From an uncultured Clostridia bacterium (lineage in GTDB: Bacteria > Bacillota > Clostridia > Lachnospirales > Lachnospiraceae), in contig CALBNS010000012.1 of the NCBI GenBank assembly GCA_937896665.1, positions 1 to 32,997 on the forward strand: a DNA stretch of 32,997 bases. Reading direction: 5' to 3'. Position 1 is the stretch's first letter. Each line of letters opens with the position of its first letter. The position numbers and the translations under genes are program-made. Shown here one piece after another: positions 1 to 8,507 of this stretch. Below the pieces are notes generated by a model, which worked only from the letters and a program-made list of their open reading frames with translations, had not been told where the DNA came from and ran no database searches.

Positions 1-1369
1 GAAAAAAGAACATAAAGAAGATGTTGACCGTTTAAATAAAAAAATAGATAGTTTATCAAAAGAAAACACTCTTTTACGCAATGATAATGCACGTTTAAGA
101 AGTATCATTAATAATGACAGTTCCAATTCCTCTCTTCCGCCTTCTTCTGACCAGAAAAGTGGAAAACCGGCAAACACTTATAACGGCAGAACAAAGACCG
201 GACGTAAAACCGGAGGGCAGAAAGGGCACAAAGGGACTACCCTGACGAAAGCAGATATTGAGGAAAAGATCCGCTCCGGGAAATGTCGGCATGAAATCCA
301 AACAATAGGTCCGTCCACAAAAGGAAAATATCTCACGAAATATGTGATCGACGTCAAAACAGAAACCGTCGTAACGGAAGTGCGTATCTATGCAGATGAA
401 CAGGGAAAATTCCATATTCCGGCACAATACCACAGCGACGTTACCTATGGTGAGAATGTAAAGGCGCTAGCAATCTCTCTTTACAGCGAAGGGGTAATGG
501 CAAATGACAGGATCGCAGCATTCCTAAACGCCGCAAGCGGGGATATCCTTGAACTTTCAGCCGGAAGTATTTATGGCTTCTGCAAAAAGTTTGCCCAAAA
601 TTCAACAGAAAGCATCCAGGATCTTGAGAACGTTCTGCTCAACCAGCCAGTTGTTGCAACGGATGCCACTACAGTAACCGTAAACGGAAAGCAGAATTAT
701 ATCCGGAATTTCAGTACAGAAAACACAGTTGTATATCATGCCATGAACAGCAAATCCATTGACGCTTTGAAAGAGATCCATTTTCTTACAAAGTACAGTG
801 GTCTTCTTTTGCATGACCACGAAACAGCCCTGTATCATTTTGGAACGGATCATGCCGAGTGCAATGTCCATATCATCCGCTATCTGCGCAAAAACAGCGA
901 AGAAACCAAAAACAAGTGGTCTGATGAAATGATCACCCTGCTATGTGAAATGAACAAAGAGCGGAAAAGACTTATGGAACAGGGGACTTCCAGCTTTTCA
1001 GAAGAAAAGTTGAAAGGATATGAGCAGAAATATGATTCTCTGCTTGCAAAAGGACGGAGTGAAAACAAACATACACCCCACCACTACGCAAAGGCGGAAG
1101 AAAAAACGCTGATAAGCAGGTTAGAGAAGTACAGCCATAATCATTTGTTGTTCCTTTATGACTTTTCCGTTCCTTTTGAAAATAATATGTCGGAACGTGA
1201 TCTGAGAAAAGCAAAGAACCGACAGAAAATGGCTGGCGGATTCCGAAAGGAAAGTGGTCATGAAATGTATTGCTCTATACTGACCATCATCGAAACCCTG
1301 AAACGAAGGAACATGGGGATCCTCGAAAATATAAAGAGATTATTTGTGGGCGCACCGGCTATTTTCTAG
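1..1369 (+). mobile_element. IS66-type insertion sequence, right part
   Basis: The transposase marks the right-hand part of an IS66 element. I could not place the right terminal inverted repeat or the target duplication, because the left end is outside the window and no partner sequence is available for comparison. The boundary given is only the end of the coding region. Confidence 0.6.
2..1369 (+). CDS. IS66-family transposase (TnpC), 5' end outside window
   Basis: DDE transposase of the IS66 family. The frame is open from the first bases, so the true start lies upstream and at least 455 residues are present. Seen in order: an N-terminal coiled coil rich in Lys, Glu and Leu; the family signature NSSLPPSSD followed by GRKTGGQKGHKG; a catalytic core with candidate acidic residues in VVATDATTV and LLLHDHETALYHFG; the zinc-knuckle-like HAECNVHIIRYLR; and a C-terminal PFENNMSERDLRKAKNRQKM that carries the last acidic residue. 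The protein ends in a short FVGAPAIF tail. It lacks the longer C-terminal extension seen in the unrelated IS66 remnant near 32800. No orfA or orfB partner is visible because the upstream side is missing. The gene shows no internal stop and could be functional. Family call is confident; activity is not known. Confidence 0.93.
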   Translation, partial: KKEHKEDVDRLNKKIDSLSKENTLLRNDNARLRSIINNDSSNSSLPPSSDQKSGKPANTYNGRTKTGRKTGGQKGHKGTTLTKADIEEKIRSGKCRHEIQTIGPSTKGKYLTKYVIDVKTETVVTEVRIYADEQGKFHIPAQYHSDVTYGENVKALAISLYSEGVMANDRIAAFLNAASGDILELSAGSIYGFCKKFAQNSTESIQDLENVLLNQPVVATDATTVTVNGKQNYIRNFSTENTVVYHAMNSKSIDALKEIHFLTKYSGLLLHDHETALYHFGTDHAECNVHIIRYLRKNSEETKNKWSDEMITLLCEMNKERKRLMEQGTSSFSEEKLKGYEQKYDSLLAKGRSENKHTPHHYAKAEEKTLISRLEKYSHNHLLFLYDFSVPFENNMSERDLRKAKNRQKMAGGFRKESGHEMYCSILTIIETLKRRNMGILENIKRLFVGAPAIF

Positions 1370-1398
1370 TCGATGCTATACCCAGTTAATCACTTGAA

Positions 1399-1596
1399 GG
1401 CTGAACTGTTACACAAAAACGGTAACTGTTCAGCCATGCAGGTTCCAGACATGTCAGTAAACTGACCTTCGCTGCTAACGCAGCTTTTGTCCGGGACTTA
1501 TGGATAAACGCCATATATCGATGATAACACCAAATTTCGTTTGCAAACAAGTTTGCACGAAAATGGTGCATCATTGCTGCATGGCAGAATAGTTAC
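1399..1596. repeat. Structured palindromic element in a gene-free stretch
   Basis: This fills most of the 390 bp without a gene between the transposase and the response regulator. Seen by eye: arm GTAACTGTTCAGCCATGCAG at 1422-1441 matches the reverse complement of 1577-1596 at 18 of 20 positions, enclosing about 135 nt. Inside are a stem 1442-1451 with 1488-1497 (9 of 10 pairs) that encloses two hairpins (1453-1466 and 1471-1484), a small hairpin 1499-1515, and a long imperfect hairpin about 1521-1575. A second arm at 1399-1412 pairs with 1422-1435 (13 of 14), in competition with the long-range stem. The element may be a MITE- or REP-like repeat or a structured RNA. Which strand is transcribed is unknown. 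From 1597 to 1759 I see only AT-rich leader sequence with no convincing promoter. Confidence 0.6.
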
Positions 1597-1759
1597 AAAA
1601 AATGTTCTATGATGAATCTATGAAATGTGATAAAATAAATCATATTTGTTGTATGAAAATGACAGGAAGAGGTGGATAAAGCAGAATCAACAAAGAAAAA
1701 CACAGAATATACATAAATATTTGCTAATATGAGAAAAATAGACCAAACGGGGTGAAGAT

Positions 1760-2440
1760 ATGGAGAAAATTAAAATATTAGTAGTAGATGATGAGAGCCG
1801 TATGAGAAAGCTGATCCGTGATTTTCTAGAGAAGGGAGGTTATCAGATTTTAGAGGCTGCGGATGGAGTAGAGGCGATGGATATTTTTTATGCAAATAAA
1901 GATATTGCATTGATCCTTCTGGATGTTATGATGCCGCACATGGATGGATGGCAGGTGTGCAGGGAAATCCGTACGAATGCACCGACCCCGATTGTGATGC
2001 TGACTGCAAGAGGTGAAGAACGGGATGAACTTAAAGGATTTGAATTGGGTGTAGATGAATATATTGCAAAGCCATTCAGTCCGAAAATCCTAGTTGCCCG
2101 TGTGAATGCATTGTTAAAAAGAACAAAGTTAATGGACACAGAGCAAGTGGTAAATGCAGGCGGCATTATGATTGATAAAGCTGCACATATTGTGACAATA
2201 GACGGTAAGACGATAGACCTGAGTGTAAAAGAATTTGAGTTACTTTCCTATTTTGTGGAGAATCAGAAGATGGCATTGTCACGAGAAAAAATTTTAAATA
2301 ATGTGTGGAACTACGATTATTTTGGTGATGCCAGAACAATTGATACGCATGTAAAGAAACTAAGAAACAAGCTGGGAGAAAAGGGCAGTTACATTAAAAC
2401 CATTTGGGGAATGGGATATAAGTTTGAGATTGATGAATAA
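1760..2440 (+). CDS. OmpR/PhoB-family response regulator
   Basis: Cytoplasmic DNA-binding response regulator of 226 residues, the usual length for the family. Residues 3-118 form the receiver domain: acidic pair D10/D11, phospho-acceptor D55 in LLLDVMMP, conserved T82 and K104. Residues about 130-224 form the winged-helix effector domain, ending in the typical RTIDTHVKKLRNKLG recognition region and WGMGYKFE. The start has a good ribosome site (GGGGTGAAG). The sensor kinase begins 20 bases after the stop, so the two are surely a pair. The genes it controls cannot be told from sequence; hisH, hisF and ung follow in the same run and may simply share the transcript. Confidence 0.95.
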   Translation: MEKIKILVVDDESRMRKLIRDFLEKGGYQILEAADGVEAMDIFYANKDIALILLDVMMPHMDGWQVCREIRTNAPTPIVMLTARGEERDELKGFELGVDEYIAKPFSPKILVARVNALLKRTKLMDTEQVVNAGGIMIDKAAHIVTIDGKTIDLSVKEFELLSYFVENQKMALSREKILNNVWNYDYFGDARTIDTHVKKLRNKLGEKGSYIKTIWGMGYKFEIDE

Positions 2441-2460
2441 CGGAACAGGGGAACGAAGAT

Positions 2461-3948
2461 ATGAAAAAATCGCTTAAAAGACAGATTGCTATTATTTTCA
2501 TAGGACTTGTAATTGGAATCCTTCTTGTCTCGCTGATCATTAACAGCGGGTTTCTTGGCAGCTATTATGTACTAAATAAGCAGGTAAAGCTGATTGCTCT
2601 TTATGAAGAGATGAATGATGCTGTAGACAAAAATGTACTGAAGTCAGAAGCTACGCTTAACAGGCTAAATCAACTGGTAGAGATTGGAAATATTTCTTTT
2701 GTAGTAATGTTGGCAGAAGATGGCAATAAAAATGTGCTGACTGCGACCCCAAGTGCAAAAAAGACAGAGGAATTGATGGCACAGTTGATGGGATATCTAT
2801 TAAATCAAAATCAAGAGAACGGTGAAGTATTAAAGAAAAACAACAATTATCAGATACAAAGCTCTACAGACCGTATCACTGGAGAAGAGTATATCGAGAT
2901 GTGGGGATATCTTAAAGATGAGAGTGGTTTCTTGTTGAGAAGTCCGTTGGAGAGCATCAGACAGAATGTTATGATTTCCAATACATTTCTGACGTATATT
3001 ATGATTGCACTGATTTTGTTGAGTAGTGTATTAGTATGGTATTTTTCAAAGAGAATTACGGACCCGATATTGGAGCTTGCAGTCTTGTCACAAAGAATGG
3101 CAGATTTAGATTTTGAGGCAAAGTATGTACATGGTGGTGAAGATGAGATTGGGATATTGGGTAAGAATTTTAATGTGATGTCTGATAAACTTCGGCAGAC
3201 CATCAGTGAGTTGAAAAATGCTAATTATGAACTGAGAAAGGATATTGAAAAAAAAGAAAAGATAGAAACAATGAGGAATGAGTTTATGGCAAATGTTTCG
3301 CACGAACTAAAGACACCGATTGCGTTAATTCAGGGGTATGCAGAAGGGTTAAAAGAGGGCATTTCTGATGACCCGGAAAGCAGGGCATTTTATTGTGATG
3401 TGATTATGGATGAAGCGGCAAAGATGAATCAGATGGTAAAGAACCTTTTGACATTGCAGCAGGTTGAGTGTGGTGAGGAAGATATTTCTTTTGAACAGTT
3501 TGATATTACAGAATTGATTCGTGGTGTGATACAAAGCTGTGAGATTATAATCCGTCAGAAGGGTGCAGATGTAAGATTTGAGCAGAATGCACCGGTCTAT
3601 GTGTGGGCAGATCAGTTTAAGGTTGAGCAGGTTGTCCGTAATTATTTAAGCAATGCATTGAACCATGTCTCGGCAGAAAATATCATTGATATACGCATTG
3701 TTTCGAGAGAAAATCAAGATAAAGTAAAAATATCAGTGTTTAATACCGGAAATCAGATTCCACAGGAAGATATTGAACGGATATGGGACAAGTTTTATAA
3801 AGTGGATAAAGCAAGAACCAGAGAGTATGGAGGCAATGGAATTGGTCTTTCTATTGTAAAAGCAATTATGGATTCTTTTGGACAGCAGTATGGAGTGGAG
3901 AACTATAATAATGGTGTGGCATTCTGGTTTGAATTAGATACAAAATAG
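2461..3948 (+). CDS. Membrane sensor histidine kinase
   Basis: Partner kinase of the preceding regulator, 495 residues. Layout: transmembrane helix about 12-34, an extracytoplasmic sensing region about 35-172 with no recognised fold, a second helix about 173-195, a HAMP linker about 196-250, and a dimerisation/phospho-acceptor domain with the H-box VSHELKTPIALIQGYAEG (His281). An ATP-binding domain follows with N-box NYLSNALNH (from N394), an FNTGNQI segment and a G-box EYGGNGIGLSIVKAI. All catalytic boxes are intact. The signal sensed is unknown; the moderately sized outer domain argues for a direct envelope or ligand signal. It lies 13 bases before hisH. Confidence 0.94.
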   Translation: MKKSLKRQIAIIFIGLVIGILLVSLIINSGFLGSYYVLNKQVKLIALYEEMNDAVDKNVLKSEATLNRLNQLVEIGNISFVVMLAEDGNKNVLTATPSAKKTEELMAQLMGYLLNQNQENGEVLKKNNNYQIQSSTDRITGEEYIEMWGYLKDESGFLLRSPLESIRQNVMISNTFLTYIMIALILLSSVLVWYFSKRITDPILELAVLSQRMADLDFEAKYVHGGEDEIGILGKNFNVMSDKLRQTISELKNANYELRKDIEKKEKIETMRNEFMANVSHELKTPIALIQGYAEGLKEGISDDPESRAFYCDVIMDEAAKMNQMVKNLLTLQQVECGEEDISFEQFDITELIRGVIQSCEIIIRQKGADVRFEQNAPVYVWADQFKVEQVVRNYLSNALNHVSAENIIDIRIVSRENQDKVKISVFNTGNQIPQEDIERIWDKFYKVDKARTREYGGNGIGLSIVKAIMDSFGQQYGVENYNNGVAFWFELDTK

Positions 3949-3961
3949 AGGGAGTGGTAAG

Positions 3962-4570
3962 ATGATAGCAATTATCGATTACGATGCAGGCAATATAAAA
4001 AGTGTTGAAAAGGCGTTGCAGAAACTTGAACAGGAGGTTGTAATCACCAGAGATGCAGATACAATTTTGGGTGCGGACAAAGTGATTCTTCCAGGTGTGG
4101 GTGCGTTTGGTGATGCAATGTCTAATTTGAAAAAATTTGGTCTTGATACCGTGATTCATCAGGTGGTGAAAAAAGGGACCCCATTTCTTGGAATCTGTCT
4201 GGGGTTGCAGCTTTTGTTTGAAAACAGTGATGAGTCAAAAGGTGTAGAGGGATTGGGAATCTTGAAAGGCGAGATTTGCAGAATCCCGGATTGTGAAGGA
4301 CTTAAGATTCCGCATATGGGATGGAATTCTCTGCATTTGCAGAATCAGGGAAGATTGTTTGAAGGAATAGAAGAAGGTGCGTATGTATATTTTGTACATT
4401 CGTATTATCTAAAAGCAGAGGAAGAAGAGATTGTAAAAGCAACAACAGAGTACAGTGCACATATTCATGCTTCAGTTGAGAAGGGAAATGTGTTTGCTTG
4501 TCAGTTCCATCCGGAAAAGAGTAGTGATGTGGGTCTTCAGATTTTGAAAAATTTTGTAGAATTGAACTAG
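3962..4570 (+). CDS. hisH: Imidazole glycerol phosphate synthase, glutaminase subunit HisH
   Basis: Class I glutamine amidotransferase that feeds ammonia to HisF in histidine biosynthesis, at the branch that also releases AICAR to purine synthesis. The protein has 202 residues, normal length. The catalytic triad is visible: nucleophile C79 in FLGICLGLQLLFE, and H183 and E185 in CQFHPEKSSDVG. The oxyanion-strand motif LPGVGAFGDAM is present. It has a GGGAG-type ribosome site and lies 10 bases upstream of hisF, as expected for the two subunits of one complex. No other histidine genes are in the window, so the pathway must be split between loci or incomplete. Confidence 0.97.
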   Translation: MIAIIDYDAGNIKSVEKALQKLEQEVVITRDADTILGADKVILPGVGAFGDAMSNLKKFGLDTVIHQVVKKGTPFLGICLGLQLLFENSDESKGVEGLGILKGEICRIPDCEGLKIPHMGWNSLHLQNQGRLFEGIEEGAYVYFVHSYYLKAEEEEIVKATTEYSAHIHASVEKGNVFACQFHPEKSSDVGLQILKNFVELN

Positions 4571-4580
4571 GGGGAGAGAC

Positions 4581-5342
4581 ATGTTTACGAAAAGAATTAT
4601 CCCATGTCTGGATGTATATAATGGACGCGTGGTAAAGGGTGTTAATTTTGTGGATTTAGTGGATGCCGGTGATCCGGTGGCCATTGCGAAAGCATATGAT
4701 GAAGCGGGAGCAGATGAGGTTGTTTTTTTGGATATTACGGCTTCTTCTGACGCAAGAGAAACAGTGGCAGATATGGTTCGTAAGGTTGCTGCAAATGTAT
4801 TTATTCCGTTTACTGTTGGTGGAGGAATTCGTACAGTTGATGATTTTAAGGCGGTCTTACGTGAGGGTGCAGATAAGATTTCTGTAAACTCAGCTGCAAT
4901 CAACCGCCCGGAACTAATCAGAGAGGCGGCTGAAAAATTCGGCAGTCAGTGTGTTGTGGTTGCGATTGATGCGAAGAAGCGCGAAGATGGAAAGGGCTGG
5001 AATATCTATAAAAATGGCGGCAGAATTGACGTTGGCATTGATGCTGTCGAATGGGCAAAGAAGGTGGAAGAGTTAGGAGCAGGTGAGATTCTTCTGACTA
5101 GCATGGATGGAGATGGCACGAAAGCAGGATACGATTTGGAACTTACGAGAGCCATTTCAGAGGCAGTGTCAATTCCGGTAATTGCATCCGGCGGAGCAGG
5201 AACATTAGAGCATTTTTATGAGGCTTTGACGGAAGGAAAGGCTGATGCGGCATTGGCTGCGTCGTTGTTCCATTTTAAAGAATTAGAGATTAAAGAGGTA
5301 AAACGGTACCTGAGAGAGAAAAGCGTGTCAGTACGCTTGTAA
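4581..5342 (+). CDS. hisF: Imidazole glycerol phosphate synthase, cyclase subunit HisF
   Basis: Beta/alpha barrel cyclase that condenses PRFAR with ammonia from HisH to give imidazole glycerol phosphate and AICAR. It has 253 residues, standard length. The catalytic pair D11 (RIIPCLDVYNGRVVKG) and D130 (CVVVAIDAKK) is intact. The phosphate-binding segments VGGGIRTVDDF and VIASGGAGTLEHF are both present. The ribosome site is GGGGGAGAG. The gene sits between hisH and ung with 10 to 12 base gaps, implying one transcript. Confidence 0.97.
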   Translation: MFTKRIIPCLDVYNGRVVKGVNFVDLVDAGDPVAIAKAYDEAGADEVVFLDITASSDARETVADMVRKVAANVFIPFTVGGGIRTVDDFKAVLREGADKISVNSAAINRPELIREAAEKFGSQCVVVAIDAKKREDGKGWNIYKNGGRIDVGIDAVEWAKKVEELGAGEILLTSMDGDGTKAGYDLELTRAISEAVSIPVIASGGAGTLEHFYEALTEGKADAALAASLFHFKELEIKEVKRYLREKSVSVRL

Positions 5343-5354
5343 GGAGGAAAGGCG

Positions 5355-6029
5355 ATGCCGACAATAAATGGAGATTGGCTTGAGGCACTGAAAGGTGAGT
5401 TTCGGAAAGAATATTATAAAAAACTGTTTGATAAGGTGAATGAGGAATATCGCAGCCGGTTGATTTTTCCACCTGCCAATGATGTGTTTAACGCATTTCA
5501 CCTGACACCGTTAAAAGAAGTAAAAGTAGTTATTTTAGGGCAGGACCCATATCATGGGGAAAATCAGGCACATGGGCTTTGTTTTTCTGTAAAGCCGGGT
5601 GTGGAGATACCACCATCATTGGTGAATATTTATAAGGAATTGCAAGATGATTTGGGATGCAGTATTCCGAATCACGGGCATTTGACCAAGTGGGCAAAAC
5701 AGGGTGTTCTGATGCTGAATACGGTTCTGACCGTACGGGCACATCAGGCGAATTCTCATCGTGCAATCGGTTGGGAAGAGTTTACTGATGCGGCAATCCG
5801 TGTGCTGAATGAGCAGGGCAGGCCAATTGTGTTTATCTTATGGGGAAGACCGGCACAGACGAAAAAGACGATGTTAAATAATCCGAATCATCTGATTTTG
5901 GAAGCACCCCATCCAAGTCCGCTGTCAGCATACCGTGGGTTCTTTGGGAGTAAGCCATTTAGTCAGGCAAACCGATTTTTAGAGGAACATGGCGTAGAAC
6001 CAATTGACTGGCAGATAGAAAATTTATAG
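5355..6029 (+). CDS. ung: Uracil-DNA glycosylase
   Basis: Family 1 uracil-DNA glycosylase, 224 residues, normal length. It removes uracil from DNA to start base excision repair. The water-activating loop VILGQDPYHGENQAHG (D64) and the minor-groove intercalation loop HPSPLSAYRGFFG (H186) are both intact. It starts 12 bases after hisF behind an AAGGAGGAAAG site. It closes the two-component/hisHF run; its link to those genes looks like operon packing, not a shared function. No clear terminator is visible behind it, only a weak AGGAT/ATCCT hairpin. Confidence 0.97.
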   Translation: MPTINGDWLEALKGEFRKEYYKKLFDKVNEEYRSRLIFPPANDVFNAFHLTPLKEVKVVILGQDPYHGENQAHGLCFSVKPGVEIPPSLVNIYKELQDDLGCSIPNHGHLTKWAKQGVLMLNTVLTVRAHQANSHRAIGWEEFTDAAIRVLNEQGRPIVFILWGRPAQTKKTMLNNPNHLILEAPHPSPLSAYRGFFGSKPFSQANRFLEEHGVEPIDWQIENL

Positions 6030-6125
6030 AAGTAAAAAAGATGCTTTAATAGTAAGAGGATAAGTTTTTTGATTATTAATCCTTTGATGAACATGATGTA
6101 TCAGTCATAATAGGATAAAAAAATA

Positions 6126-6154
6126 TTGACAGTGTCCGTATGCAATGATAAAAT
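6126..6154 (+). promoter_or_regulatory. Sigma-A type promoter of the metal ATPase
   Basis: A perfect -35 box TTGACA at 6126-6131, a 17-base spacer, and TAAAAT at 6149-6154 as -10. This is one of the best matches to the housekeeping consensus in the window. The likely start of transcription falls inside or next to the palindrome at 6159-6178, which suits repression by a bound protein. Confidence 0.82.
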
Positions 6155-6158
6155 GAAC

Positions 6159-6178
6159 ATATGAACAAACATTCATAT
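6159..6178. promoter_or_regulatory. ArsR/SmtB-family operator
   Basis: ATATGAA (6159-6165), six bases, then TTCATAT (6172-6178): a perfect inverted repeat directly downstream of the -10 box. It closely resembles the TGAACA-centred operators of SmtB, CzrA and CadC proteins, in particular the S. aureus CzrA-type site as I recall it. The probable binder is the ArsR protein at 8508. No second copy is visible upstream of arsR itself. Confidence 0.75.
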
Positions 6179-6195
6179 AATAAGGAGGTATTCAT

Positions 6196-8421
6196 ATGGC
6201 ACATACACATATGAAAAAGGAAAATTCACATACTCATCACGAACATTCACATAGTTCATGCGGCTGTGGACACGAGCATGCACATACTCATCATGAACAT
6301 GAGAATGAGGAAAATGCATTTGCGCATGCCAATCTTCATACGGAGCAGAAGATATATATTATAGAAAACTTGGGCTGTGCCAACTGTGCAGCGAAGATGG
6401 AAAAGAGAATTAATGAGCTTCCGCAGGTAGAGGCAGCTAGCATTACTTTTGCTACAAAACAGCTTCGCGTGGCATCGGATTGCCATGAAAAACTACTTCC
6501 GATCCTGCAGGAAATCTGTTCATCCATTGAATCAGAGACGATTGTACGTCTTAAAGAGGAACACAAGAACATGGAAGATAATACTAGTGAACAAAAAAGA
6601 GATATTATTGGAATCCTTGGCGGAGCGGCTTTGTTTGCTGCAGGTATTTTGCTGCAGGACAAACAGGAAATGATATCGATTGCGAGTTTTGTAATAGCTT
6701 ATTTGATTCTGGGCGGCAGAATTGTCTGGAAAGCCTTTCAGAATCTTACAAAAGGTCATTTGTTTGATGAGAATTTTCTGATGGGAGTTGCTACGTTGGC
6801 AGCTTTTGCAATCGGAGAATTTCCGGAAGCAGTAGGAATTATGTTGTTTTATCGAATCGGAGAATGCTTCGAAGAAATTGCAGTGGCAAAAAGCAGACAG
6901 AAAATTATGGAGGCCGCTGATTTGCGCCCAGAGGTGGTACAGATTGTGAAAAATGATAGTGTAACAGAGATTCCTGCAGAAGAGGCTAAAGTTGGGGATA
7001 TCCTTTTGATCCGAGCAGGTGACAGAATACCGTTGGATGCAGTTGTTGTAGAAGGAGAAAGCAGGATTGATACGGCACCTGTTACGGGAGAGCCGGTTCC
7101 GGTGCGTGTTAAACCAGGTGATCAGGTGATTTCAGGCTGCGTGAATACATCCGGTGTGCTGCGTATCCGTGTAGAGAAAGCATTGGAAGACTCTATGGTT
7201 ACAAGGATTTTGAATTCGGTGGAAAATGCAGCAGCAAGTAAGCCAAAGCTTGACCGATTTATCACTAGATTTGCCCGGGTGTATACACCGGTTGTAGTAT
7301 CGTTGGCAGCAGCCACAGCTTTGATTCCATCTCTGATTACAGGCGAATGGTCAAAATGGATTTACACAGCAATTACGTTTTTGGTAATTAGCTGTCCATG
7401 TGCATTGGTACTTAGTGTTCCGCTTGCATACTTTTCCGGAATCGGAGCAGGCTCTAGAAGGGGAATTCTTTTCAAAGGAGGAGTGGCACTAGAGGCTTTA
7501 GATAAAGTAAAAACAGTCGTTATGGACAAAACAGGCACGATTACAAAAGGTGATTTTAAAGTACAAAAATGCGTAAGCTTTGGAGAAATACCGGAAGAAC
7601 AATTACTTTCATTGGCTGCTTCATGTGAAATGCATTCCACACATCCGATTGCAAATAGTATTTTGACGGCTGCAAGAGAATGGGGAATAGAGGCAGTAGA
7701 ACCTGAGATGTTAGAAGAAATTTCCGGGAAAGGAATAAAGGCTCAGACGGAAGCAGGAACGGTATTATGTGGAAACCGGTCATTGCTGGAAACATATCAG
7801 GTGGACATCGCTAAGGATTATGATTTGTTCAAAGGAACAGAAGTTTTGATGGCTTTAAATGGAAAATTTGTTGGATATATTGTGATTGAAGATACCCTCA
7901 AAGAGGAAGCAAAAGAGGCAATTGGACTTCTGAAAAAGAAGGGATTGAAGACTGTGATGCTTACCGGAGATGATGAAGGGACTGCATCTGAAATTGCAAA
8001 GCAGACTGGAATTGAACAGGTATATGCGAAGCTTCTTCCTGAGGATAAATTAGAAAAACTTTGGAAAGTCAGACAAGAGACTGGAGAAGTCATGTTTGTA
8101 GGCGATGGTATTAATGACGCACCTGTGCTCGCTGGTGCTGATGTTGGAGCTGCAATGGGAAGTGGTGCTGATGCGGCAATTGAGGCTGCGGATGTTGTAT
8201 TTATGACATCAAGTGTGCAGGCAATTCCAGAGTCTGTGGCAATTGCAAAAAAGACCAATCACATTGCAGTACAAAATGTAGTGTTTGCATTGGCGATAAA
8301 AATACTGATAATGGTGTTGGGATTACTGGGCGTTGCAAATATGTGGCTGGCAGTTTTTGCTGATACCGGTGTGGCAATACTTTGTGTACTGAATTCTATA
8401 AGAATATTATATAAAAAATAG
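6196..8421 (+). CDS. Zn/Cd/Pb-type P1B ATPase with His-rich N-terminus
   Basis: Metal-exporting P-type ATPase of 741 residues. Residues 1-50 are packed with histidine (about 15) and a CGCG pair. One HMA domain follows, with LGCANCAAKME (C61, C64). The transport core shows the TGE actuator loop (VTGEPVP), the intramembrane SCPCALVLSVP (C400, C402), the phosphorylation motif DKTGT (D444) and the hinge VGDGINDAP. The last membrane pair carries QNVVFALAIKI and FADTG, matching the Lys and Asp of ZntA-like (P1B-2) pumps; this argues for Zn, Cd and Pb and against Cu. The ribosome site is AAGGAGG. The gene is controlled by the promoter and palindrome directly upstream. It resembles cadA/zntA; the exact metal cannot be fixed from sequence. 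Confidence 0.93.
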   Translation: MAHTHMKKENSHTHHEHSHSSCGCGHEHAHTHHEHENEENAFAHANLHTEQKIYIIENLGCANCAAKMEKRINELPQVEAASITFATKQLRVASDCHEKLLPILQEICSSIESETIVRLKEEHKNMEDNTSEQKRDIIGILGGAALFAAGILLQDKQEMISIASFVIAYLILGGRIVWKAFQNLTKGHLFDENFLMGVATLAAFAIGEFPEAVGIMLFYRIGECFEEIAVAKSRQKIMEAADLRPEVVQIVKNDSVTEIPAEEAKVGDILLIRAGDRIPLDAVVVEGESRIDTAPVTGEPVPVRVKPGDQVISGCVNTSGVLRIRVEKALEDSMVTRILNSVENAAASKPKLDRFITRFARVYTPVVVSLAAATALIPSLITGEWSKWIYTAITFLVISCPCALVLSVPLAYFSGIGAGSRRGILFKGGVALEALDKVKTVVMDKTGTITKGDFKVQKCVSFGEIPEEQLLSLAASCEMHSTHPIANSILTAAREWGIEAVEPEMLEEISGKGIKAQTEAGTVLCGNRSLLETYQVDIAKDYDLFKGTEVLMALNGKFVGYIVIEDTLKEEAKEAIGLLKKKGLKTVMLTGDDEGTASEIAKQTGIEQVYAKLLPEDKLEKLWKVRQETGEVMFVGDGINDAPVLAGADVGAAMGSGADAAIEAADVVFMTSSVQAIPESVAIAKKTNHIAVQNVVFALAIKILIMVLGLLGVANMWLAVFADTGVAILCVLNSIRILYKK

Positions 8422-8507
8422 AATATAAAACTTTATTAGTGTTATCGAGCATTTTGTGATACAATCTATATTACGATACACGAATTTTGAAAGGAGTGCA
8501 TGATAGA

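Noticed and set aside
1386..1574. Reverse-strand reading frame of 62 codons across the structured element
   Set aside because: It is a by-product of the palindromic arms, has no ribosome site and resembles no known protein.
1597..1759. Promoter for the two-component system
   Set aside because: Several AT-rich -10-like words exist, but none has a matching -35 box at 16 to 18 bases, so I do not list one.
7818..8258. Long open frame on the minus strand inside the metal ATPase gene
   Set aside because: It mirrors the conserved coding strand, lacks a ribosome site and shows low-complexity Ser/Ala composition typical of antisense frames.
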